64,000 bases of DNA from Raphanus sativus (taxonomy: Eukaryota; Streptophyta; Magnoliopsida; Brassicales; Brassicaceae): positions 10,718,784 to 10,782,783 of the forward strand of contig NC_079511.1 in NCBI RefSeq assembly GCF_000801105.2. The letters are read 5' to 3'. The notes beneath the pieces were generated by a model. It had not been told where the DNA came from and searched no databases. It saw only the letters and a program-made list of their open reading frames with translations. Shown piece after piece: positions 1-11,556 of the stretch. The first letter of the stretch is position 1, and every line of letters starts with the position of its first letter. The translations under genes and the position numbers were made by a program.

Positions 1-777
1 TAGAGAGATCAGAGACAATGCACACTGTAGTACTACACAAGTATCCTAGTTTACGAATTTTTTACTTTTTTAATCACCAAATTAATTAAAGACAATATTT
101 AATGCTTGCCTCCTCTTCTCAGGACGCCTGTGAACGTGTGGGACCCACATAGATTCATTTCTTCTCAAGGTCATCGGAGTGAACTGCAACGAAAAGGTTA
201 TGGGCAGAAAAAACTATTTGGGCTTTCCCAGCCCAGCCCATTGTTAGTCCCATAATGACGTTGTGTATTGTTTTATGGTTTGAAAAAGAGAACAAACCAT
301 ATATGATGATGATCATTCGCCAGGTAAGTTTTATTAACATAGCAAGAAGACTTAAAGAGAGAAATGAAATGTCAAAACCTAAATTAAGATTTCAAATAGT
401 TAAAAAGCCATTAAATGTCATGACAAACCTACGCACTCAGTGCCACCGATCATATTCTTCTTCGCCATTTCAAACATGATGGACACATTATTAAGGTTTG
501 ATTGGTAATCTTTTCTACAAAACACAATACTTCAAGATGAGTTTTTTTTTATTAGGGAACAAGAAGATTGAAGATAAGAAGAAGAGCACCAAAATGAAAA
601 GAAAAAAAATCTCCAAAAAGGGTTCATCAATGGCTTCCATAGCCCTCTAATATCTCTTTCTCTAATTCGATTTATACACCAGAAAAAAACAAAGAATCAC
701 CTGAACAAATGTATTGTAGAATCTGTAACGCAGACGATGTTAAAAAAAAAAAAGAATGCAATTTTTTCCTTAAACTC
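1..777. other. Intergenic / 3' flank of GATL gene
   Basis: No convincing gene is visible. The short ORFs on both strands lack domains and splice context. The part next to the GATL stop codon (about 560-777) should contain the 3' UTR and poly-A signals of that minus-strand gene; it is A/T rich with several homopolymer runs. Confidence 0.5.
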
Positions 778-1938
778 TCACAAAAAGATTGAATCATCAG
801 CCAAGTCTGACAAAGAAGCAAACCCGAGCAGAGACTGATCTTTAGCTCTCTCAATCTTATGCTTATTATAGAGATCATACGGCTCCCAAAGACGATCCAG
901 CGGACAAGCCCTCTTCTCATCAAGTCTCACCCACGGCTTCCCTTTCCCACTCCAATGCAGCAAACTCACAGGACCAGAATGCAACGACCGACAGCTTCCT
1001 CGTACGTTGTCCCCTCCTAGACCGTGCTGGTTCCACCTATGATCGATAGCTTCCACATCCCCTCCGAACACAAGCAGAAACGGCGGCAAAGAACCCAAAT
1101 CGTAGATCCTCTTCTTCTTCTGAAGCTGCATCCATCTCTCCAGCTTCTCCCTGTAGTTCCCTTCTCTCCACCTAACCATGTCCATCACCATCACCCCCGT
1201 GTTGAAGTAGCAAGGCCTCCGACCCGAGATCTCGCCCGGTAAAGCCGGGTCGGACCAGAAGTTTGAAGTGAAGTACAGCGTGAAGTTCGCCTGGCAATAC
1301 TCCGGAGCTCCGATGACACGTGTCCCGGTCAGCTCGGTGTTCCACAGCTTCGTTATGTCGTCGACCACGATCACGTCCGAGTCGAGGTAGATGACTCGGT
1401 CAACGCTCCGGTCGAGTATGTCTCCGAGGTAGTTCCGGGCGTAGTTCAGCGGGTTCTCGAGGGCCTGTCTGATCGACGACGATATCAGGTTGATCACCGT
1501 GTCTTCCCGGAAAATGTAGACTCTGAAGCTCAGCGAGGGGAAAGTCGACCTGACGAGTTGACTCAGCACGCGCGGGCTCGCCGAGTCGAACTCGGCGGAT
1601 ATGAAATGGAAGAAGACGTTCTCGGGACACGACGCGTGGCGGAGAACTGAGTGGACTGCGGCGACGGACCCGCGGAGATACTCCGAGTCCAGAGTCATGG
1701 CAATGTGGACGAGAGAGGGGTCGAAGCTCTTCTCTCTGTTTGCTGACGACGACGACGCGCACTCCTTGCCGTTTCTGTACTCCGGAGCTTCGGTGAACGG
1801 ACCGAGTTTGCTGAACTCATTTCTTCCGTTGTCTCCGTTGGTCGTGATCCTCCCCGAGCCCGTCCGTATTCCGACGGCAAACGGTGAAAGAACGATCAAA
1901 CACAAGACCGCCGCTAAAACGACGGCGTTTAACGGCAT
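778..1938 (-). CDS. GATL8: Galacturonosyltransferase-like protein (GT8, GATL8/GATL9 type)
   Basis: Single-exon ORF of 386 aa, typical of the intronless GATL family. A hydrophobic stretch at residues about 4-23 fits a Golgi signal anchor (type II). The GT8 fold is clear: an acceptor/donor strand around [16 protein letters not shown] (76-91), the metal-binding DxD as DSD at 186-188 followed by [17 protein letters not shown] (243-253), and the C-terminal HWSGKGKPW (328-336). By family knowledge GATLs act in pectin or xylan synthesis in the Golgi. The C-terminus ([15 protein letters not shown]) resembles the GATL8/GATL9 pair. The neighbouring pyruvate dehydrogenase pseudogene points to GATL8 (At1g24170 from memory). 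The start at 1938 is the first Met before the anchor. Length matches the family, with no lesions seen. Telling GATL8 from GATL9 needs a tree. Confidence 0.93.
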   Translation of the reverse strand: MPLNAVVLAAVLCLIVLSPFAVGIRTGSGRITTNGDNGRNEFSKLGPFTEAPEYRNGKECASSSSANREKSFDPSLVHIAMTLDSEYLRGSVAAVHSVLRHASCPENVFFHFISAEFDSASPRVLSQLVRSTFPSLSFRVYIFREDTVINLISSSIRQALENPLNYARNYLGDILDRSVDRVIYLDSDVIVVDDITKLWNTELTGTRVIGAPEYCQANFTLYFTSNFWSDPALPGEISGRRPCYFNTGVMVMDMVRWREGNYREKLERWMQLQKKKRIYDLGSLPPFLLVFGGDVEAIDHRWNQHGLGGDNVRGSCRSLHSGPVSLLHWSGKGKPWVRLDEKRACPLDRLWEPYDLYNKHKIERAKDQSLLGFASLSDLADDSIFL

Positions 1939-4839
1939 TATGAGAAGAGGAAGAAGAAGAAAACGCGTTTAAATTCAAAGCTAGTGAAAAAGAAAGATTT
2001 GAGCTTTTTATTTTATTTTAGTGTGCTAATGAATAATGATGTAACGTTGTGTGATAAAGATTGAAGAAGCTTCTGATCTGATGAGGTTTATTACCAAAGA
2101 TATCAAGAATGTTGTTTTGTTTTGTCTCTCCACAGAGATGGAGAGATAAGGAGGAAGGAGTAGAAACATTGATTATAAAAGGCAGGTATGACTTTTAGAT
2201 TCGCATGATTTGTTTCCTTGTTTTGTAAAAGCGCGTGAGACTGCAATAAGGCCAATCCCTAAACTCGAAATTACCCGTATTAACGGAAAAGTTTAAAAAC
2301 AACATTTCGGTGGGAGCTAAATAAGTAAGAGTGGCTTGGGTTCGTCTACGAGAGGGTGTATCGTAAGAACAACGAAAGGTTGGTTTTGGAAACTAGTCTT
2401 GACTCTTGACCCATTATGACGGTGCCAGCTAGCTATGAAGGTCGAGGGAAACAGCTGGATGATGCGCTTTTGTTAAATGGGTCCATATCCGAGAACGGAC
2501 GGCTGAGATGTTGAGTTAACTCAACTTGTCACGTGCTCTGCACACATATTTGCTTGTAATAGTTCTTATGTCTGCAAATTAATGCTGGTTTGCCAGTTGA
2601 AATAAGAATAAATCTCTTTTTTTATTTTGTAAAAGAAAATATTAGAATTTCGTACTGGCAAGCATTACTAGTATATACCTCAGAAAATATTTCCCACGAA
2701 TGTTTTTCGGGGAAAAGAATAAAATATATCTTTTTTTGCTTTATAGAATTTTACAAATATCAGATTTTGTACAGCCAAGCAAGGTATAACGTTACTAAAA
2801 TAATTTTTTTGTAATGAATGTTTAAGGGAAAACAATATCCTTTCGCACTACAAAACGGTGAGGGCAAGCATTGGATTTTTGTATAACAACCAAACAAGGA
2901 AACTATAGATTCTCACATTCACATATCCCAATCATTTAACAATGATTTATAATGCTAATTTACACAATTTATAGAAACGTTGCTTTTTAAAACAACGCCG
3001 ATCCGATGGTTAGATCGGATTCAACCATGAATTGGTTATATAATTAGATTGGATCTAATAGTTGGTTTGATCATAAATCGGTTATATAGTCGGATTGAAT
3101 CTTAAAATTATTAAACTGATAAAAGCTACTGAAACTAACAAAAATCTATATACATAAAGTTAGTTTATATGTATAATGTTTTACGTTTAAATTTTATTTA
3201 TATTTTAACTATTTATTATATTTACTAAAGTTATAAAGTTATATATTAAAAATATATTAAATCAGATTATTGAATTAAGTTTAATCTGGTCGAATCATAT
3301 TAAACTATGATTAAAAAAAATCGACTCAATTTCCGGTTCAATTTTGAAAATACTGGTTGCTAGAAAAGACCATCATTTTGGTTTTATTTCGAATTTCCAT
3401 TTGGCTAAATGTTCTTTGTCGGCAAAATTTCATTAAGACATTAAATTATTGAAATGATTGAATTTTATATGGGGCTGTTGGCAGCGACTACTGAGCCAAT
3501 TACAGCGAATATTCCCGTTGGGTAGTGCAGCTCATGGTCGACGTAACATATAATATAAAGGAAGTTTATTATATAATGCCACATTTTCTATAGGATGTAA
3601 TATGCGATGTGTGCTTCAAACTTTTGATCGGTATGAGAAGAGAACACGATGAAGATTTCACCTTGAACATCTTTGATTTGATATGTTTTTATTTAATGTA
3701 TTTGGAATATTCTTGAATAGTTAAGTCACTGCAACTCTATATAAACTTTACCACCTAATTATTTTTGAGTTAATATAAACAAAAAATTGTTTATCTAAAA
3801 TTTATTTTATTCAGAACTGTGTATCAAAAACTATACATAATTGTTCATATGATATATCGCATCAAAAAGCTAAAACAAATTCTTTAAAAACAATCTAATC
3901 CTATATAAAATATAACCTGATAAATACGATCAGAACAAAAATTAATGACAAAATCGACATCAAAATTTGGTTGAACGGCGACAATACTTTGATATCATAA
4001 TGATCTTATTTCACACTTTTTAACAATCTTAATGTTTTTTCCGCATCACAATCGACTACAATCATCTTCATTATATACACGATAAAAATTCTTCAGATAG
4101 AAATAGAATATTTTCTTTGACTAAAATTATTCCAGAAATTTTTTTAGAACCCGTAACTAAAAACAAAGAAGCAAAAACTATTGGAAGAGAAATCCCAGTA
4201 CGGGTGCTCCAAAAGCCACCAGTGCCGATTCACAAAAAAAACATATATATCTCTTTCATCCTCGCACTAGCTGCTACGGCTCATTTTTGATATAAGCAAG
4301 GTTAGGTTAAGAAAACAATTGTCGGGTTAAGAAAAGGAAGAATGAATCAAAGTTTAGTGATTAGCAGTTACAAGAAATCCAAAATATATATTAAGAAAAT
4401 GCAGAAAGAAAAGAGTCGAGTGCGTCACTGAGTTTACCTGTTCAATAGGGTTTGGTGTGTTTCTTTTGTGGGGAATAAGAAAGTGACTTGTGGTAGAAGA
4501 AACGATAATTGAAGTTAGGTGGTAACATGAGGTTTAATTGCTACCGACGAAGCTGGTTCTTTTAATATATTTATCACAATAGTTGTATGTAGAGAACGAA
4601 TTAAACACGGGTTCCTGATGAATTTTGTACTCGCATGTCGACATTCTTTATTAAGCTAAAGAAGATGATCTTTTCTTAATCTGCTCTCTTCTTGCTTCTC
4701 TTATCTTTTCTCACATATAGAGGAAAGAATGGTCTCGGAAGCTTCTTGCTTCGTGTCAATAACAATGTTGTTGTTGTATATAAAAGGGGCAAACAAACTA
4801 AGATTTAATGAATCTTCATCATGTCCTATGGAGCAAGAC
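1939..4839. other. Intergenic: GATL8 promoter and AT-rich repeat-like DNA
   Basis: The first 600 bp hold the 5' UTR and promoter of the minus-strand GATL gene; a G-box core CACGTG-like site lies near 2531. From about 2990 to 3360 there are repeated words of the gatcggatt / ggttatata type that look like a decayed transposable element. A short minus-strand open stretch at about 4190-4250 weakly recalls a major-facilitator transporter but is too short to call. No intact gene is visible. Confidence 0.4.
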
Positions 4840-7040
4840 TTATGGAAGTGTCACTTTGAGTTCTTTTCTGTCTGCTCCAAATGACTGTCACATTGCAACG
4901 GAGAAAATCGCATAAATACTCTAGATTCATCTTATATTTACGGAAATGTAGAAAGAACTACAATACCAAAACGTCTAAAGTGAGATCAAAGATTATTGGC
5001 AAGTATAGTACCTCGACTCCACAGTCTTTCACGTACATGTTTGTGAATAGCTCAGATGCCTCTGGTATGGGACTCTCCTGCGATAAAGTTAAACCAAATG
5101 GAGTTTGTATGATTAACTGCTTTGGCACTCATAACAAAGACAAAAACCTAAGAAACAGCCACAGGATTGTTTATTACCTTGGCCTGAGCTACGGCGTCAT
5201 TACGGCGTCATCTACTTCTTTCCTCACCTCTTTCTCCATATCCTTTTAAGTCAAAAAGATCAAATTGTTATTTTTTAATGGCAACCAATGATGATTGTAT
5301 TTGTTTCAGTTTTTTTCAAGCTCTTTGTATGGAAGAAGGATGGGAAGGTAAGAGAATAATTGTACCTTAAGCTCTTTTTCTGTGGCTATGTCATGAGATA
5401 ACAGCAACTTTCGAACCCTTTCAATTGGATCACGGACCTGAAGGTAACACCATTGAAGAAATATTTACAGATTATAAAAGGATACAAAAATTTCTGACGT
5501 TTTATTATTCTTAACAAATGAACAAAGAAGTAACCTGTCTCACTCCGGAGAGTTCGTCACGTGTACGGTATGTGCTTCCTGGGTCAGACATAGAGTGGCC
5601 GTGGTATCTTTAGGTGTCCATCTCAAGAATCTGCCAAGGTAAATGTCAATGGTTTTGTTTGGTGTTTCGTCATATCAATAGGTAGAAAATGGGCTATAAG
5701 AACCAAATATACGCTAACAACACACTGTGATGTGTTACTGACAAATATGCAATGAAGGAAAACTGGTTGGAAGCTGAAATCAAAATGTAACCAGGTACAC
5801 ACCAAAACTCCACAACAGCCTAGTCACGCTCTCCCGAAATCAGCAAGCAAAAAACGTTTCTTTTGACCTTTAACAAAAGTATACATGCTAAGTAGAGTTT
5901 CTAAAACAAAAAGTACTTATATAACGTTTAGATTTCTCCGAGAAATTACTCAAATAAACCTAAATCCAGACTAACTACAAGGATCTGAAGTTACCAAAGG
6001 GTCATATTGATAATGTTCAGTTTCAGATAAGCAAAGACTGAAGACCAAGGAATGAAGATTTAAAGCGGTAAATACTTGGTGACAGGATAAAGCATTACAA
6101 TGGGGCCATGCTCCTTGGCGAACTTGCATGCCTGCTTCACAGCCAGTGCATCCATAACATCCACCTACACAAAACCATCATATACTCACTAGTCACCAAT
6201 CAGAAAAACAAAGGATACAATAGTATTGGTTAAAACTATAAACATACAGTGAAGAATAAACATATAAAGCTTCGAAGACATTTGTAATACAATAAATCCA
6301 AACCCATAACAGATTCAAATATCACATAAAGGTTCCTTCTTTCTCACTCAGTTAGTATCGAAACCAGACAAGACTCATGAGATTAGACAAAATTAAGTCT
6401 CTCTCACCTTCAAACCAGGAACATATAGTCTCCACGCTTGAAATAAGCAGGAGACTTAGCCGACCTCCACGTAGCCGTTCCCACTCCATCTACACCACAA
6501 CCATCCAATCAAAACCAAGACCCAAACTTTATCAAAAAAGAAAAAAAAAACTGACAATGGTTATTCTCGCAAACGAGAATAGCAGGCAAGCCCCAGAGAG
6601 CCGCAATATTCAAAGCCTCAAACAGCTGACCCTGATTCGCCGCACCATCACCATACAAAGACAAAACTCACACAACTCCTCCTTTGGAATACTTCTGAGC
6701 GAAAGCCAAACCACACCCCAACGGAATCTGAGCGCCAACGATCACACACTCCTTCTTATAAAAATGCATCGACCCTCCTTTCCCGTCAGAGCACCCTCTC
6801 CGCCTCCCCATGAGCTCGGAGAACGCGTCCACGAGCTCCCCCTCCTCGCCCCAGGAACATGCAGTGGTCTCTGTACGACGTGATGACGGCGTCTTTCCTG
6901 GTGATCGCCGCCTCCATCCCCACGGCCAGAGCCTCATGCCCGTCGTACAAGTGGCAGAACCCGCGGATCAGAACCCGAATGGATGGAGGTTGTTTGTTTA
7001 AGGAAGGGGTTGTTATCGGAGAGAGAGTCAATAACGCCAT
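4840..7040 (-). pseudogene. IAR4: Pyruvate dehydrogenase E1 alpha subunit pseudogene (IAR4 type)
   Basis: I could place seven exons on the minus strand, all with GT-AG borders: 7040-6556, 6489-6408, 6164-6099, 5630-5535, 5437-5366, 5242-5178 and 5077-5012, then a final exon 4884-4840 ending ...KVTLP stop. The intact family enzyme is the mitochondrial, thiamine-diphosphate-dependent E1 alpha subunit that makes acetyl-CoA. Recognisable pieces include [62 protein letters not shown] and SELFTNMYVKD. Lesions: loss of about 60 residues after the targeting peptide start (PSIR is joined directly to LIRGFCH); a 1-bp insertion after GRGG; about 18 bp lost after MHFYKK; an in-frame TGA before LYGDG; a 2-bp insertion after RGDY; four codons lost before GPI; TAC to TAA in MDTYRYHGH; and an 11-bp tandem duplication in the DDAVAQAK exon. 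It cannot encode E1 alpha. The flanking GATL8 matches the Arabidopsis order from memory. Confidence 0.93.
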
Positions 7041-7441
7041 TTTTTATTTTTGGTTTAGGAAAGTTTCGATCTTTAGCAGTTAAAAATCGAAACTTTATAG
7101 TATAAAGAAGCGTCCGTCTTCTTCTATGATAAGAGTCAAAACCCTTTTATGCAATAACGCAAATCAAACATTGAATCCAACACCTCAGTTTCATTCTCAA
7201 CGACAATTGGATTCCTCTTGGGTATAAAAGACATACTCATATAATGTAATACAGAACATATGTGCTCGTCAGAAGAGCTGAACTAAACTCAAAAACATTT
7301 TAGAAAAGAAACTAATTATACAAGCTCTTCTCGTTAATGATCTTCACATTTAAATACTATCTACTTTCTGCATCGAACGTCCATTCTAAGAAGCAACTGT
7401 AGGTGTCATGTTGTTTAGTATCTTTACGAGATATGCCGATG
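7041..7441. other. Intergenic between E1-alpha pseudogene and PAH gene
   Basis: About 400 bp of AT-rich sequence. It is upstream of the broken E1-alpha gene and downstream of the PAH gene stop codon, so it should include the latter's 3' UTR. No further coding signal is seen. Confidence 0.5.
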
Positions 7442-8880
7442 CTATTCCAACAGATATTTTTGTCGTTTGAAGTATCTGGTAAAGTCCTCGGTCAAGTCTT
7501 CGTGATAGTAGAGAAGATTCAGGACCTGCATCATGATATATATAACAACCAAGTCAAAACCACGAAAATAAAATGTATCAAGTGTCACACAGAATGGTAG
7601 AGAACATATTACCTTGTTGTACACCTTCCTTTTCGACTTTCTTCCCTCTTCGTATTTTTTCATCGTCTTCCTAAAGGACTCAACTACATGAGTATCAAGG
7701 CTCCGAAACCTTGTCTGCAGATAGAAGAATTTTTTAATTTTAAATCAAAAGTTATTTAGCAAAAATAAAGATAAACATCAATATATATCATTTAGCATTT
7801 GAATAATACCTTAAGCTTGTCCATAAAACTCGTTTCATCAGCTTCCACACGTTTCCTTTTGTTACTATAAGACTGACCAAAACCATGATGCTTAGCCTCG
7901 GGAGGAGGGTGGGGGCTCTTAACCTTGAGAATGATGGTTGTCTTAGCATTGTCCGGAAGGAAGACTTTGAAACCATAATACAGCTTCTTGTCTTCTTTCA
8001 TGAGTTCCCTCATTTTTGCAGTGGTACTAGTGACACCGTTCCTACAAAAGAGACTAATTAATATCAGAACCAGTTCACATGTGTGATGCTTGAATTTAAG
8101 ATTAAACCGGACGTAAGAAAAAAAAAACAATTCATACCCGAGATGATAATAACCATGCAAGATCTTTAGAAACTCCTCGTATTTTCCAGGTTCACCACGA
8201 AATGCTTTTTTCACAGAAGCAATGTATGGATGCGCGTCATCATCTAAGGTTAGCTCCCGCGATACTCTTCTATCAACCGTGGTTTGATGTTGGTTTAACC
8301 CTTTGTTAACATCGGGAGTGCTGGCTCTCTCAGCCTCACTAGGGATGGTTGTCTCAGCCACGGGAGTGATGATCCTCTCAGCCACGGGAGGGATGATGCT
8401 CTCAGCCTCGGGAGGGATGGTTCTCTCAGCTTCGGGAGTGATGGCTCTCTCAGCCTCGTTAGGGATGGTTCGAGGCTCTCTCACAGCCTCACTAGGGATG
8501 GTTCTCTCATCTTCGGAAGGAAGGAAGGAATTAAAATCAAGACGCAGCTTAGGGTGATCTTTGAAGAGTTCATCCACCGTTGCTATGATAATAGCTTCAT
8601 CATTCCTACAATTAAAGGGAATAATATAGCAACATGATCAGAATAACAATTCACGTTATGAGTTTTCTTGTGTAGATTGAGACTTGAAACAAATAAGCAA
8701 GCCGAATATTAAGGAGAAAAATAGAGATACGTACCTCCGATGATCTTTGCAATACTTCAACATGTCGACAAACACTTGATATTTTTCAGGTTCATCTTTT
8801 AATGCTTCCTTCACACGAGCGATGTACTGTTTCGCATAACGGAACATTTGATTCTTCGGTTGCACTCTTCCTCCACCCAT
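7442..8880 (-). CDS. SIN3-like paired amphipathic helix (PAH) protein, five exons
   Basis: Exons joined on the minus strand: 8880-8735, 8605-8138, 8041-7810, 7714-7613, 7525-7442. All introns are GT-AG and the reading frame stays open across every junction, giving 343 aa. The start MGGGRVQP is chosen over an upstream in-frame Met (8907) because related PAH proteins begin close to the first helix. PAH unit 1 is [20 protein letters not shown]...[23 protein letters not shown] unit 2 is [20 protein letters not shown]...[11 protein letters not shown]. Unit 3, [20 protein letters not shown]...LTEDFTRYF, is degenerate. Between units 1 and 2 lies an acidic S/T-P-E-A-E-R octad repeat encoded by a 24-bp minisatellite. 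PAH domains bind transcription factors in SIN3 co-repressors; this protein has no histone-deacetylase interaction region, so it is a SIN3 N-terminal derivative of unknown role. Small PAH genes flank SNL3 in Arabidopsis (memory). Confidence 0.85.
8322..8518 (-). repeat. 24-bp coding minisatellite in PAH gene
   Basis: About eight imperfect copies of a 24-bp unit of the form ctctcagcctcgggagggat plus four bases (plus-strand reading). Each encodes eight residues close to T-I-P-P-E-A-E-R on the minus strand. Because the unit is a multiple of three, copy-number changes keep the reading frame. Confidence 0.85.
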
Positions 8881-11197
8881 GATGTGAATTTGACCTAATC
8901 CAATCATCCAAATAAATCAAGAAACTGTTGTTCATCAAAACAGATGAGATAACTCACTGAATCTCTCTAGTGTCTAAAAACTATTAGCACCTTCTCGTTT
9001 TAAAAGATTACTGTTAATCATGATCAGAATCCTTCAAAGAAACATAAACTAATGCGTAAACCTAATCAAAATAATCTTTAATTAGATTTCTCACATAATA
9101 TTGATCCATAATTGCCGTTCTTTTTTTGTGAAACTAACCAAAACCCTAATCAAACGGTGTTGTCAGTTTAGAAGAACCGTGTAAATTTAATCGCTAAACG
9201 AGAATTTCATGTGATTTTCAGAGGTTTTATCATCATTAGAAAAGTGGAAACCAATCGAGAAACGATTTGAAAAAGAAACGAACCAGAAAAAAAACTCGAT
9301 CATCTTTCGTGACCTAATTTAACCTAATCGAACGAAACACGACAAAACCGAAGAGGAAGAAGGTATGCTTACGGGAATTGGAAGACTAAACGCGGCGATG
9401 AGCAAGAAGACTTGTCTTGGTTGAGTATCGTATATGGACTTGATAGATTCTCGGAAGCAAAATCTGTAATGAGTTTTTTTTTCTATCCGCTAATGTATTT
9501 ATACTTGGCCCTCTTCTGTCTAATTCTTTTTCTTTTTGACGTCAATTGTATTTGATTAACTTATATAAATTTTTTTTTCTCAACTTATATAAACTTTAGC
9601 CAAAAATAAAAGGAAAATCTATGAGAACCTGACACGAAGGGTGCGGAAAAATGTTCTATTAGATTGGATTAAATATTTTATTAGACCATAGCTTTTTAGA
9701 AAAAGGTTTCATATTACAATATTTTTTATCTTTTTTTTTATAAAAGAATGAAAGTTAAAAAACTTTTTTTAATGAAACTAAACTACATATTACAATAAAT
9801 TGTGGTTTGAAACTTTAAAATTTAGATATAGTATTGACTAATTTAGAGTTTATAATTTATAAAAAACGTTAAACATATATAAATATAACTATTAATTTTT
9901 TTTGGTTAAAAATATAACTATTAATTTCTAAAACTATTTCATTATTTTTTTAAATATGTTATTAATATTTTTTGAATAGAATTCAACAATATTTTGAGAC
10001 GGCCCTACTTGTATGAATGTATGAGTTGGGAGCATCTGACCCCAATAACTTTTCAAATTTTAATGTAAAACATTGAATAAGCTCAAAATGCTCCATTATT
10101 TTTAGCAAATATACTCCTAATTCATCGAACAATATTATTTATTCCCCCAACAAAAAAAGTTTTTGCCTCAGCCCCAACACATAAATTAAGTCATTACAAC
10201 ACCATTCTCAGGAATATTTAGGTAGAAAGTGTCTAGTTCACGAGGAGAAGAGGGTGTATAACTTTGCTGGAGAAGTTTGTTCAGTTTTATTCTTTTGACA
10301 TATAATGTACATTTGCAGATTTGCTTCTTTTTCTAACAAACGATTTGATCGCCTGAATCCACTAATTATTTTTCTAGTCTGGATGCATCGTTGAAGACAC
10401 TATAAACTCGTTGAATTTTGATACGATATTTGAAAATCATTTTAAAGATTTTTTTGGGTTAAAGATTAAAGAGTTGAGAGGAGGTTGATATATAAAAAGA
10501 TGGGAACTACAAAGATCTTAGAAACTTTATTTATAAGGCTGAACTAGAGCTTGATCCGCACGTCCATGTGGTTTTAGTTTTAACTTTTTTTTTATTATAA
10601 ATTGTTTATTGACATTAAGTTATTTAGATATTTTTAGATTTATAAAAATTTATCTAGATCTGAAAAAATTCAAATCGAACACTATCCGGATTTCTTTTAA
10701 TATCCGAACATAGTTTAGTTTTAAAATTTAAAAACTCGATACTCGTAAAAAAGATCTATAATGTATACATGAATGTCATGTCTAACTGATTATGTAAATA
10801 AATAAAATAATTTTGTTAACCGGTTTGAATTCTTGTCATTAATGAAACAATTTCATTTAAACACGTAAAATTATTATTGTTAATACTTAAAATAAATGTT
10901 ATCGGATTATTATGATAAATATAATTATTAATGAAGTAGTTTGGAAAAGTGAAAAATAATGTAAATATGTAATAAAATACTTAAATGAAAATAATAAATG
11001 AACTGATTAGAATTAGTCGAAAATGTAATGAAAATTTGTAAGAATTCACTTAAAGTTAGTCAATTATTATTTTGCATTTCATCTTTAGAAATATAACAAA
11101 TCATAAACAGATTTGCCTAATAAAACAAATAATACGAATCTAGCTAACCCGAACTCGGTTTAGATCCTAGAAATGATTAGATGGATGCTACACATCA
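8881..11197. other. Intergenic: PAH gene promoter and AT-rich DNA
   Basis: The stretch from 8881 to about 9450 is the upstream region of the minus-strand PAH gene; a 5' UTR intron cannot be excluded. From about 9550 to 11160 the sequence is very AT rich, with words such as ccgaac / cggttt near 10680-11160 that suggest old transposon remnants. No ORF of interest is seen. Confidence 0.4.
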
Positions 11198-11556
11198 TCA
11201 GCGACACTCTAAGTTATACCAATCAGCGATCTCTAAAGACCCTGGTAAAAACACATTGAACCCCGATATCAAGTCTCGGTGTCCTTTAAATAGTTCCTTC
11301 ACCTCTTCTATGCAACCATTCCTATCAATCCTACAATCACATTACGTTTGAAATTAATTTGTATTAAGAGAAAACAAATCATATTCCCATATTGTATACA
11401 TACTATACAGACATACCTCCCAGCATTAAAATTATTCATAATCGCAAGAAAATCGTCATATTTTTCACGATCATTCTCAAATTTATCCTTCACAGTCCTA
11501 AGATATGCATAGGCATCATCTCTAGTTGTGTTTCGTGTTTTTCCTTCTCCAGCCAT
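11198..11556 (-). CDS. Small single-PAH-domain protein, two exons
   Basis: Exon 1 is 11556-11417 and exon 2 is 11330-11198, with a GT-AG intron between them; the joined frame encodes 90 aa ending ...NLECR stop. It contains one complete PAH unit: [21 protein letters not shown], then [13 protein letters not shown] across the splice, then [21 protein letters not shown]. This is very close to PAH1 of plant SIN3-like proteins (helix-helix-loop-helix-helix). MAGEGKT at 11556 is preferred over an upstream in-frame Met at 11598 because it gives the short leader usual for the family. It is probably a tandem relative of the 343-aa PAH gene at 7.4-8.9 kb, but of the PAH1 class. With no other domain, it may act as a competitor of full SIN3 proteins; that role is inference. 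Confidence 0.82.

Noticed and set aside
1024..1972. Plus-strand ORFs over the GATL gene
   Set aside because: Antisense shadows of a GC-rich coding exon, with no domain or start context.
4190..4250. Minus-strand stretch ESALVAFGAPVLGFLFQ, transporter-like
   Set aside because: Only about 17 residues with no neighbouring exon; chance similarity cannot be excluded.
4881..5249. Plus-strand 122-aa ORF
   Set aside because: It runs antisense to the last exons and introns of the E1-alpha pseudogene; its codons make no recognisable protein.
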